Source: Sipunculus nudus (lineage: Eukaryota > Annelida > Sipuncula > Golfingiida > Sipunculidae). From it: a stretch of 64,000 nucleotides of DNA. The notes beneath the pieces are model-generated. The model saw nothing but the letters and a program-made list of their open reading frames with translations, was not told the DNA's origin and did no database searches. The translations under genes were made by a program, and so were the position numbers. This document shows positions 13,133 through 23,952 of the stretch, one piece after another (the stretch's first letter is position 1; each line of letters starts with the position of its first letter). The DNA lies in assembly GCA_026874595.1 (NCBI GenBank), contig CM049319.1, positions 63,668,917 to 63,732,916 on the forward strand, written 5' to 3'.

Positions 13133-13352
13133 AAGCTTCTGGAATAAATATAATTTTTGGGGGGGCCGGCCCCCACCCAGGGTGAACTCTCTGAAAAAAT
13201 AATGGGAAGATCGTGCCCCAAGGCTGTACTAACCGACGATTGCGCCTTTCGGGGATTCTTCGGTGGTATGGCCATGTCAATAGGAATGATACACCAAGCA
13301 CAGTAGCCACTTTGCCTGGTTAACACCAGAATATAAAATGAGAGGAAGGGCC
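13133..13352 (+). mobile_element. SINE body, 5'-truncated (family S1)
   Basis: The block from GCCCCCACCCAGGGTGA to ATAAAATGAGAGGAAGGG matches, in order, the body and 3' end of the fuller SINE copies at 49085-49385 and 61137-61421 (the latter reversed). The tRNA-like head is missing or unrecognisable. It was copied with the 5 kb unit (see 18086-18305). Confidence 0.75.
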
Positions 13353-13620
13353 TTCTGCTGCAAGGTCGAGTAGTCCGAACGCGGAATCGAATTCTGTAGA
13401 TCTTTATACTTAACAATTAGGCGAGCGTTAAAATTGAGGAAGATACTTCCAACAACAAAAAATATGAAATAATATTATCGGGAAATTCTAATTACAATAA
13501 AGGTAACTTTTACTATAAATGACGACTCTGGACTGAGGTCATTGTATGTTCGACAGGGGAAATATGCAGCTTTGTTAATATTTGTTGCAACAGCTGTATT
13601 CATAGCACATTTACCTTCAG

Positions 13621-15250
13621 TTTATTATCTCGTCATCACTGTCATAAGACGGAGGAGGGGTTAAACATTCCTTGGTTCTAAGATATTAAACTCTATGTTT
13701 TTTGAGTTCTTGGGGGATGACCTTAAGTTTATTATCTCGTCATCACGGTCATTTGACGGATGTGGGTTTATCATTCGATAGTTCTAAAATATGAATTACT
13801 TTGTATTGTGACTTCGTGGGAGATGACCTTAAGTTTATTATCTCGTCATCACTGTCATAAGACGGATGAGGGGTTAAACATTCCTTGGTTCTAAAATATT
13901 AAACTATGTTTTGTGAGTTCTTGGGGGATGACCTTAAGTTTATTATCTCGTCATCACTGTCATAAGGCGGAGGAGGTGTTAAACATTCCTTGGTTCTAAG
14001 ATATTAAACTCTATGTTTTGTGAGTTCTTGGGGGATGACCTTAAGTTTATTATCTCGTCATCACGGTCATTTGAGGACGGGTTGGTTTAACATCCGATGG
14101 TTGGTTCTTAGATATTAAAATCTTTGTATTGTGTCTTCTTGGGGGATGACCTTCAGTTTATTTTCTCGTCATCACTGTCATTTGACGGATGTGGGTTTAT
14201 CATTCGATAGTTCTAAAATATGAATTACTTTGTATTGTGACTTCGTGGGAGATGACCTTAAGTTTATTATCTCGTCATCACTGTCATTAGACGGAGGAGG
14301 GGTTAAACATTCCTTGGTTCTAAGATATTAAACTCTATGTTTTGTGAGTTCTTGGGAGATGACCTTAAATTTATTATCTCGTCATTACGGTCATTTGACG
14401 ACGGGTTGGTTTAACATCCGATGGTTGGTTCTTAGATATTAAAATCTTTGTATTGTGTCTTCTTGGGGGATGACCTTCAGTTTATATTCTCGTCATCACT
14501 GTCATTTTCAGATGTGGGTTTATCATTCGATAGTTCTAAAATATGAATTACTTTGTATTTTGACTTCGTGGGAGATGACCTTAAGTTTATTATCTCGTCA
14601 TCACTGTCATAAGACGGATGAGGGGTTAAACATTCCTTGGTTCTAAGATATTAAACTCTATGTTTTGTGAGTTCTTGGGGGATGACCTTAAGTTTATTAT
14701 CTCGTCATCACTGTCATTAGACGGAGGAGGGGTTAAACATTCCTTGGTTCTAAGATATTAAACTCTATGTTTTGTGAGTTCTTGGGGATGACCTTAAGTT
14801 TATTATCTCGTCATCACGGTCATTTGACGACGGGTTGGTTTAACATCCGATGGTTGGTTCTTAGATATTAAAGTCTTTGTATTGTGTCTTCTTGGGGGAT
14901 GACCTTCAGTTTATTTTCTCGTCATCACTGTCATTTGACGGATATGGGTTTATCATTCGATAGTTCTAAAATATGAATTACTTTGTATTGTGACTTCGTG
15001 GGAGATGACCTTAAGTTTATTATCTCGTCATCACTGTCATAAGACGGAGGAGGGGTTAAACATTCCTTGGTTCTAAGATATTAAACTCTATGTTTTGTGA
15101 GTTCTTGGGGGATGACCTTAAGTTTATTATCTCGTCATCACGGTCATTTGACGACGGGTTGGTTTAACATCCGATGGTTGGTTCTTAGATATTAAAATCT
15201 TTGTATTGTGTCTTCTTGGGGGATGACCTTCAGTTTATTTTCTCGTCATC
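13621..15250 (+). repeat. satellite array 1, ~107 bp monomers, ~15 copies
   Basis: Every monomer starts TTTATTATCTCGTCATCAC or a near variant and ends GATGACCTTAAG or GATGACCTTCAG. There are three subtypes by middle sequence: A ('gaggaggggttaaacattcc', ~107 bp), B ('gatgtgggtttatcattcg', ~106 bp) and C ('gacgggttggtttaacatcc', ~111 bp). The common order is A-C-B, a ~324 bp higher-order repeat, with occasional A-A. The last monomer stops after TCTCGTCATC where unit 2 begins. Open frames such as 14455-14646 are by-products. Confidence 0.97.
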
Positions 15251-18085
15251 GCTTCATTGTTTGGAAAATATCGTAGATATAATGATTGTATGCAGAAACA
15301 TTCTACCGTGAAAATATATGAAAGATGCTTTGTATTATTTGAAGCTCAGGCGACATCGTAAAACACGATGTTTATTCAGTGTAATCAGTTGAGGGTATAG
15401 TCTTAGGCATGTTAACAGACACATGCATTATTTATATACACATGTATAGGTCGTTGAAATTTCTTGTACGGGAAACGTATAGCTGCCAATGTGGAAAATA
15501 TGGGTCAAGAAAAATATATTCCAACAGTATTAAATTTTTGGTTTAAGAACCGTAAATTGTCAGGTTGATATATTTCGATGAAAGCATTTTGCAAAGAAAC
15601 CACTTCAGCCTTGGTTATTTGCATTGTCTTTCAGCAAATTAACGCAAAATGTAATATACAGATTTTGCTGACATTTGTAGAGGGGAAGAGTAAAACTGCA
15701 TCCGTAATCGATAACATTATTGGAGGTAATCGGAATCACCATAATATATTTTTTCTTAAGTGCCATAATCACAATTCCACAAAGGATTAATTATAAGGGG
15801 CTATTCCTTTGTCCCCAAGTGGAAACCGCCCATTCGTATGCAGTTGTTCTGCCACTCGCCTGGTGAACCCGTGTTTCTGAACCATGACAATGTTTTACAT
15901 GAAACGTGCACGTATGAACGAACGACCGATTCAGAAGATTCTGTTGGGGTTTTTAAAGTCCAAAAGAGATTGAGGACCCTTAGAAAGGGTGTGCAAATTC
16001 TCCCCCACCCCCACCCCCCCCCCCCCCGCCTCCCGCCCCAGGGTTTCCTTTTGGAAAAAAAAAAAACTTTTTTTTTCAAACAACCCATTAAACGGCCGAA
16101 CTATTAAAACCATAGTTATCATTGATAGATACTTCTGAATGTATTAAAATCAACATACCTGTAAACCTATAAAACGTTGATCGTGTAAAGGGTCTTAGCT
16201 CTTTATGTCCAATCAACAGAAAATGCTCCCTATTAAAAGATTCATGTGGACATGTGTTCCGCGCTTGAATTTAAAATATGTGCCTCCTTTTGACAGAGTA
16301 AACTTCCTTAACAGGCGATATAATGGAAATGGGGTTCAGTGGGGATAACAGGTGGCCTCCTGAAAAATTGTTACAGGCGAAAAATGTTTTGCTAAACATT
16401 TGTAGAGAGTCAGGGTAAAGACATGTCAATAGTCCATTTCATTTTTCAATATATATTTTCTTATAAACCATTATGACAAAGGACCATTCCTTTGTCCCCG
16501 TTTGACAGCCACCCATTCGTATTTATTTATTCTGCCATTCGCAAGGTGATCTCGTGTTACTGAAGCATGACAGTGTACACACATGAAACGCATACACGTG
16601 AACACATGACTGATATTAAAGGATATTCTGGTGGAGGTCTGTACGCCCTGACTACAGATTCTAGTTGGTTATTTATTGAAAGATGTACTGGTGATATTTT
16701 TTCATGTTTCACCGTCAACGGATCTTAATAAATATATGTGAACCCCCCGTCCCCCCCCCCCCCCCCCACCCCAACCCGAATGATAATTAAGTTGTGGGGT
16801 TTCTTTAAAAAAGAACTTCATAAACACATGACTTGGCCGAACTTTTGAAACCATGGGTATCATGGAATGATATTTTTGAATGTATAAAAATCAGCATACC
16901 TATAACTCATAAAAATTTTTTCAAACGGTAGTCACACCCCTTGACTCAGTGCCCAGTTTGGCCAAACTGAAAAGTCCTCGGATTGAAAACGGAGTCATGT
17001 GGTCTTTGGATTAAAAACCTTTACTTCCTTTTGAGAGAGAAAATTCCTTTAGAGGCGTTACAATGGATATGGGGGATCAATGGAGATTATAGTGGACCCG
17101 CGTGACCGCGTATTGCACGGAAATGCCTTTTTGGCAGGACATCCGCTCTGGCCATGGTCTTAACAGGCCAGTGAAAATCCCCGAGGCGCCTCCTGAAAAA
17201 GCGTCACAGTCGTGGAGAACCTTGCAGCACAAGAGATATAGGGGCACCTAATGGGGAAATATTAAAATTATTAATTATTCAGCTTAATAGGGCATAATCC
17301 CGCAAAATAAAACAAACTTGTTCTAGAAGAGCACACCATCGATACGTCTGCCGAATTCGAAGAGTCAAATCAGAACGGAAGCAGGTAAACCGTGGTATAG
17401 AAAAAAACCCAACTCCGTATTAATTATATAGATACCCCCTGTGTGGCATTAGCAATCTTGGTTTATCATGCTCCCACTCATTTTGCATTAACACCAGGGT
17501 GTGAAAATTCGGCTGCATTACCGTCGGAAGTGATTAAGTACATTGATGTCTCTGGGGTGTCATATATTCAACAAAAATATGTACACGTTATGAATAATGT
17601 ACCAGGCGTTTTTATTCCTTATGTAATCAGACCGCATCTCTTTTATGTTAGTAAAAATAAAACCACGAAATATATAGCTTGTGGGTGTTACATAACAGTT
17701 ACATGACAAATGTGAACGCGTTCCTTCATTAAAGGAATATGTACTATTGTTGGATATTCGAACTGGCGTTAAATGTTTTGTGAAGATTCTTTAATTGGAG
17801 TTTCGATGGGAGGAGAGTTTCGATGGATTACTGAAGCTGTAGGGAGTTGTAACGGCCAGGGAATCAATTCCTTGCAAACAAAAAAATCGAGCAGAAATAT
17901 TAGAACAAAATGTAGCTAGATCTTTTTTTACGTTTTGGTCATGCAGAGTAAGTGGTGCCTTGTAGGTTTCTGAGGTAAAATCAAGCCAAAGAACGTACAT
18001 TTAACTATCCATTTACCGTATTACCATTTTCTCCAATATATTTTACTATTTTACTTTGTATTATAAAAAAAGTATTCATTGAGCA

Positions 18086-18305
18086 AAGCTTCTGGAATAA
18101 ATATAATTTTTGGGGGGGCCGGCCCCCACCCAGGGTGAACTCTCTGAAAAAATAATGGGAAGATCGTGCCCCAAGGCTGTACTAACCGACGATTGCGCCT
18201 TTCGGGGATTCTTCGGTGGTATGGCCATGTCAATAGGAATGATACACCAAGCACAGTAGCCACTTTGCCTGGTTAACACCAGAATATAAAATGAGAGGAA
18301 GGGCC
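18086..18305 (+). mobile_element. SINE body, duplicate of the 13.1 kb copy
   Basis: Essentially identical to 13133-13352 because it lies within the duplicated unit, so it is not an independent insertion. Confidence 0.75.
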
Positions 18306-18573
18306 TTCTGCTGCAAGGTCGAGTAGTCCGAACGCGGAATCGAATTCTGTAGATCTTTATACTTAACAATTAGGCGAGCGTTAAAATTGAGGAAGATACT
18401 TCCAACAACAAAAAATATGAAATAATATTATCGGGAAATTCTAATTACAATAAAGGTAACTTTTACTATAAATGACGACTCTGGACTGAGGTCATTGTAT
18501 GTTCGACAGGGGAAATATGCAGCTTTGTTAATATTTGTTGCAACAGCTGTATTCATAGCACATTTACCTTCAG

Positions 18574-21500
18574 TTTATTATCTCGTCATCACTGTCATAA
18601 GACGGAGGAGGGGTTAAACATTCCTTGGTTCTAAGATATTAAACTCTATGTTTTTTGAGTTCTTGGGGGATGACCTTAAGTTTATTATCTCGTCATCACG
18701 GTCATTTGACGGATGTGGGTTTATCATTCGATAGTTCTAAAATATGAATTACTTTGTATTGTGACTTCGTGGGAGATGACCTTAAGTTTATTATCTCGTC
18801 ATCACTGTCATAAGACGGAGGAGGGGTTAAACATTCCTTGGTTCTAAAATATTAAACTATGTTTTGTGAGTTCTTGGGGGATGACCTTAAGTTTATTATC
18901 TCGTCATCACTGTCATTAGACGGAGGAGGGGTTAAACATTCCTTGGTTCTAAGATATTAAACTCTATGTTTTGTGAGTTCTTGGGGGATGACCTTAAGTT
19001 TATTATCTCGTCATCACGGTCATTTGACGACGGGTTGGTTTAACATCCGATGGTTGGTTCTTAGATATTAAAATCTTTGTATTGTGTCTTCTTGGGGAAT
19101 GACCTTCAGTTTATTTTCTCGTCATCACTGTCATTTGACGGATGTGGGTTTATCATTCGATAATTCTAAAATATGAATTACTTTGTATTGTGACTTCGTG
19201 GGAGATGACCTTAAGTTTATTATCTCGTCATCACTGTCATAAGACGGAGGAGGGGTTAAACATTCCTTGGATCTAAGATATTAAACTCTATGTTTTGTGA
19301 GTTCTTGGGGGATGACCTTAACTTTATTATCTCGTCATCACGGTCATTTGACGACGGGTTGGTTTAACATCCGATGGTTGGTTCTTAGATATTAAAATCT
19401 TTGTATTGTGTCTTCTTGGGGGATGACCTTCAGTTTATTTTCTCGTCATCACTGTCATTTGACGGATGTGGGTTTATCATTCTATAGTTCTAAGATATGA
19501 ATTACTTTGTATTGTGACTTCGTGGGAGATAACCTTAAGTTTATTATCTCGTCATCACGTCATTTGACGGATGTGGGTTTATAATTCGATAGTTCTAAAA
19601 TATGAATTACTTTGTATTGTGACTTCGTGGGAGATGACCTTAAGTTTATTATCTCGTCATCACTGTCATAAGACGGAGGAGGGGTTTAACATTCCTTGGG
19701 TCTAAGATATTAAACTCTATGTTTTGTGAGTTCTTGGGGGATGACCTTAAGTTTATTATCTCGTCATCACTGTCATTAGACGGAGGAGGGGTAAAACATT
19801 CCTTGGTTCTAAGATATTAAACTCTATGTTTTGTGAGTTCTTGGGGTATGACCTTAAGTTTATTATCTCGTCATTACGGTCATTTGACGACGGGTTGGTT
19901 TAACATCGGATGGTTGGTTCTTAGATATTAAAATCTTTGTATTGTGTCTTCTTGGGGGATGACCTTCAGTTTATTTTCTCGTCATCACTGTCATTTTCAG
20001 ATGTGGGTTTATCATTCGATAGTTCTAAAATATGAATTACTTTGTATTGTGACTTCGTGGGAGATGAGCTTAAGTTTATTATCTCGTCATCACTGTCATA
20101 AGACGGAGGAGGGGTTAAACATTCCTTGGTTCTAAGATATTAAACTCTATGTTTTGTGAGTTCTTGGGGGATGATCTTAAGTTTATTATCTCGTCATCAC
20201 TGTCATTAGACGGAGGAGGGGTTAAACATTCCTTGGTTCTAAGATATTAAACTCTATGTTTTGTGAGTTCTTGGGGATGACCTTAAGTTTATTATCTCGT
20301 CATCACGGTCATTTGACGACGGGTTGGTTTAACATCCGATGGTTGGTTCTTAGATATTAAAGTCTTTGTATTGTGTCTTCTTGGGGGATGACCTTCAGTT
20401 AATTTTCTCGTCATCACTGTCATTTGACGGATGTGGGTTTATCATTCGATAGTTCTAAAATATGAATTACTTTGTATTGTGACTTCGTGGGAGATGACCT
20501 TAAGTTTATTATCTCGTCATCACTGTCATAAGACGGAGGAGGGGTTAAACATTCCTTGGTTTTTAGATATTAAACTCTATGTTTTGTGAGTTCTTGGGGG
20601 ATGACCTTAAGTTTATTATCTCGTCATCACGGTCATTTGACGACGGTTTGGTTTAACATCCGATGGTTGGTTCTTAGATATTAAAATCTTTGTATTGTGT
20701 CTTCTTGGGGGATGACCTTCAGTTTATTTTCTCGTCATCACTGTCATTTGACGGATGTGGGTTTATCATTCGATAGTTCTAAAATATGAATTACTTTGTA
20801 TTGTGACTTCGTGGGAGATGACCTTAAGTTTATTATCTCGTCATCACTGTCATAAGACGGAGGAGGGGTTAAACATTCCTTGGTTCTAAGATATTAAACT
20901 CTATGTTTTGTGAGTTCTTGGGTGATGACCTTAAGTTTATTATCTCGTCATCACGGTCATTTGACGACGGGTTGGTTTAACATCCGATGGTTGGTTCTTA
21001 GATATTAAAATCTTTGTATTGTGTCTTCTTGGGGGATGACCTTCAGTTTATTTTCTCGCCATCACTGTCATTTGACGGAGGTGGGTTTATCATTCGATAG
21101 TTCTAAAATATGAATTACTTTGTATTGTGACTTCGTGGGAGATGACCTTAAGTTTATTATCTCGTCATCACTGTCATTAGACGGAGGAGGGGTTAAACAT
21201 TCCTTGGTTCTAAGATATTAAACTCTATGTTTTGTGAGTTCTTGGGGGATGACCTTAAGTTTATTATCTCGTCATCACGGTCATTTGACGACGGGTTGGT
21301 TTAACATCCGATGGTTGGTTCTTAGATATTAAAATCTTTGTATTGTGTCTTCTTGGGGGATGACCTTCAGTTTATTTTCTCGTCATCACTGTCATTTGAC
21401 TGATGTGGGTTTATCATTCGATAGTTCTAAAATATGAATTACTTTGTATTGTGACTTCGTGGGAGATGACCTTAAGTTTATTATCTCGTCATCACTGTCA

Positions 21501-21988
21501 TAAGACGGAGGAGGGGTTAAACATTCCTTGGTTCTTAGATATTAAACTCTATGTTTTGTGAGTTCTTGGGGGATGACCTTAAGTTTATTATCTCGTCATC
21601 ACGGTCATTTGACGACGGGTTGGTTTAACATCCGATGGTTGGTTCTTAGATATTAAAATCTTTGTATTGTGTCTTCTTGGGGGATGACCTTCAGTTTATT
21701 TTCTCGTCATCACTGTCATTTGACGGATGTGGGTTTATCATTCTATAATTCTAAAATATGAATTACTTTGTATTGTGACTTCGTGGGAGATGACCTTAAG
21801 TTTATTATCTCGTCATCACGGTAATTTGACGATGGGTTGGTTTAATATCCGATGGTTGGTTCTTAGATATTAAAATATTTGTATTGTGTCTTCTTGGGGG
21901 ATGACCTTTAGTTTATTATCTCGTCATCACGGTCATTTGACGCCGGGTTGGTTTAACATCCGATGGTTGGTTCTTAGATATTGAAATC
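18574..21988 (+). repeat. satellite array 2, ~32 monomers
   Basis: Same A, B and C monomers as array 1, mostly in A-C-B order. Local departures are A-A pairs and a B-then-C-C run at about 21720-21980. One monomer has CTCGCCATC instead of CTCGTCATC near 21055. The array ends in mid-C-monomer at about 21988. Confidence 0.97.
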
Positions 21989-22220
21989 CTACAGAGTGTT
22001 ATTCTTCCAGATATCTCCACAATCCATCATGCACGTGCATCGGCTCTTTTGACCTGTAATTAAATTAAAAATCATATCACTATATTATAAACTAAACTGT
22101 AAAAACAACTATAATTGTGAATAAGGTGATGGTCTTGCAGTAAGTATAGATATATGAAACTGATAATAGATGTTTGTAAAGTAATGCCATAATGGTCATT
22201 TGCCTTTATAGTCAAAGATT

Positions 22221-22269
<49 letters not shown>

Positions 22270-22470
22270 AAAAATGTGGTATTTCAATCCCCCCCCCCCC
22301 GAATGATAAATCGACGCCACTGTATATTTTATTTTAATTTGCTTTTCTTGAGTATATTCAAATCATGAATATATAAATCGCTTGCATCACAATTTATAGC
22401 TTCTATGTGAAATAACGTTTTAATATCTGAACGTGTTTAATATAAAGTTTTAATATCTGAACGTGTTTAA
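21989..22470. other. non-satellite interruption between arrays 2 and 3
   Basis: About 480 bp unrelated to the satellite separates the arrays. It holds an (AT)n tract (22223-22267), a C-run and the half-end 'CGACGCCACTGTA', reminiscent of a short inverted-repeat element end. A ~25 bp direct repeat ('gttttaatatctgaacgtg' and onward) occurs at about 22418 and 22448. The satellite resumes in mid-monomer at 'cacggtcatttgacg', so monomer sequence was lost at the junction. This suggests an insertion plus deletion. Confidence 0.7.
22223..22267. repeat. (AT)n microsatellite
   Basis: About 22 AT dinucleotides, followed 20 bp later by a C-run. Confidence 0.97.
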
Positions 22471-23952
22471 TCACGGTCATTTGACGACGGGTTGGTTTAA
22501 CATCCGATGGTTGGTTCTTAGATATTAAAATCTTTGTATTGTGTCTTCTTGGGGGATGACCTTCAGTTTATTTTCTCGTCATCACTGTCATTTGACGGAG
22601 GTGGGTTTATCATTTGATAGTTCTAAGATATGAATTACTTTGTATTGTGAATTCGTGGGGGATGATCTTAAGTTTATTATCTCGTCATCACGGTCATTAG
22701 ACGGAGTAGAGGTTAAACATTCCTTGGTTCTAAGATATTAAACTCTATGTTTTGTGACTTCTTGGGGGATGCCCTTAAGTTTATTATCTCGTCATTACGG
22801 TCATTTGACGACGGGTTGGTTTAACATCCGATGGTTAGTTCTTAGATATTAAAATCTTTGTATTGTGACTTCGTGAGGGATGACCTCAAGTTTATTTTCT
22901 CGTCATCACTGGCATTTGACGGAGGTGGGTTTATCATTCGATAGTTCTAAGTTATGAATTACTTTGTATTGTGACTTCGTGGGAGATGACCTTAAGTTTA
23001 TTATCTCGTCATCACGGTCATTTGACGACGGGTTGGTTTAACATCCGATGGTTGGTTCTTAGATATTAAAATCTTTGTATTGTGTCTTCTTGGGGGATGA
23101 CCTTCAGTTTATTTTCTCGCCATCACTGTCATTTGACGGAGGTGGGTTTATCATTCGATAGTTCTAAGATATGAATTACTTTGTATTGTGACTTCGTGGG
23201 GGATGACCTTAAGTTTATTATCTCGTCATCACGGTCATTAGACGGAGGAGGGGTTAAACATTCCTTGGTTCTAAGATATTAAACTCTATGTTTTGTGACT
23301 TCTTGGGGGATGACCTTAAGTTTATTATCTCGTCATCAACGTCATTTGACGACGGGTTGGTTTAACATGCGATGGTTGGTTCTTAGATATTAAAATCTTT
23401 GTATTGTGACTTCGTGAGGGATGACCTCAAGTTTATTTTCTCGTCATCACTGTCATTTGACGGAGGTGGGTTTAGCATTCGATAGTTCTAAGATATGAAT
23501 TACTGTGTATTGTGACTTCGTGAGGGATGACCTTAAGTTTATTATCTCGTCATCACGGTCATTTGACGGAGGTGGGTTTATCATTCGATAGTTCTAAGAT
23601 ATGAATTACTTTGTATTGTGACTTCGTGAGGGATGACCTTAAGTTTATTATCTCGTCATCACTGTCATTTGACAAAGGTGGGTTTATCTTTCGATAGTTC
23701 TAAGATATGAATTACTTTGTATTGTGACTTCGTGAGGGATGACCTTAAGTTTATTATCTCGTCATCACTGTCATTTGACAAAGGTGGGTTTATCTTTCGA
23801 TAGTTCTAAGATATGAATTACTTTGTATTGTGACTTTGTGGGGGATGACCTCAGGTTTATTATCTCGTCATCATGGTCATAAGACGGAGGGCGAGATTAA
23901 CATTCCATGTCTCTAAGATATTAAACTCTTTGTATTGTGACTTCGTTGGGGA
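22471..23952 (+). repeat. satellite array 3, ~14 monomers, B-rich
   Basis: Same monomer family, but with a different composition. After mixed C/B/A monomers, the distal part (about 23430-23870) is a run of B-type monomers with the variants 'gacggaggtggg' and 'gacaaaggtggg' and 'cgtgagggatgacc'. Two of these are near-identical neighbours, a sign of independent local amplification. The array fades out after GTTGGGGATGATCAT. Confidence 0.95.

Larger units (their letters stand above)
10326..15250 (+). repeat. recent tandem duplication, unit 1 (~4.9 kb)
   Basis: The sequence from 10326 ('gcttcattgtttggaaaata') is repeated head-to-tail from 15251. The offset is 4925 bp at the start and 4953 bp by 13098, with only sparse substitutions over kilobases, so the duplication is very recent (or an assembly artefact). 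The unit has ~3.3 kb of non-satellite DNA (10326-13620) followed by a satellite array cut off in mid-monomer at 15250. Differences concentrate in C/A/T homopolymers and in monomer number. I recognise no gene in the non-satellite part; its frames are chance. Confidence 0.95.
15251..21988 (+). repeat. recent tandem duplication, unit 2, with longer array
   Basis: Head-to-tail copy of unit 1. 15251-18573 matches 10326-13620 with few substitutions plus homopolymer length changes (for example the C-tract at 16005-16028). Its satellite array is about twice as long as that of unit 1, showing unequal exchange or differential expansion after duplication. No gene is recognised. Confidence 0.95.

Noticed and set aside
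12838-13416. Minus-strand frames duplicated at 17791-18369
   Set aside because: Same duplication effect, and part of the sequence is a SINE body.
13621-23952. CRISPR-like array of regular repeats
   Set aside because: The units are contiguous ~107 bp monomers of three recurring subtypes with no unique spacers, in animal DNA; this is satellite.
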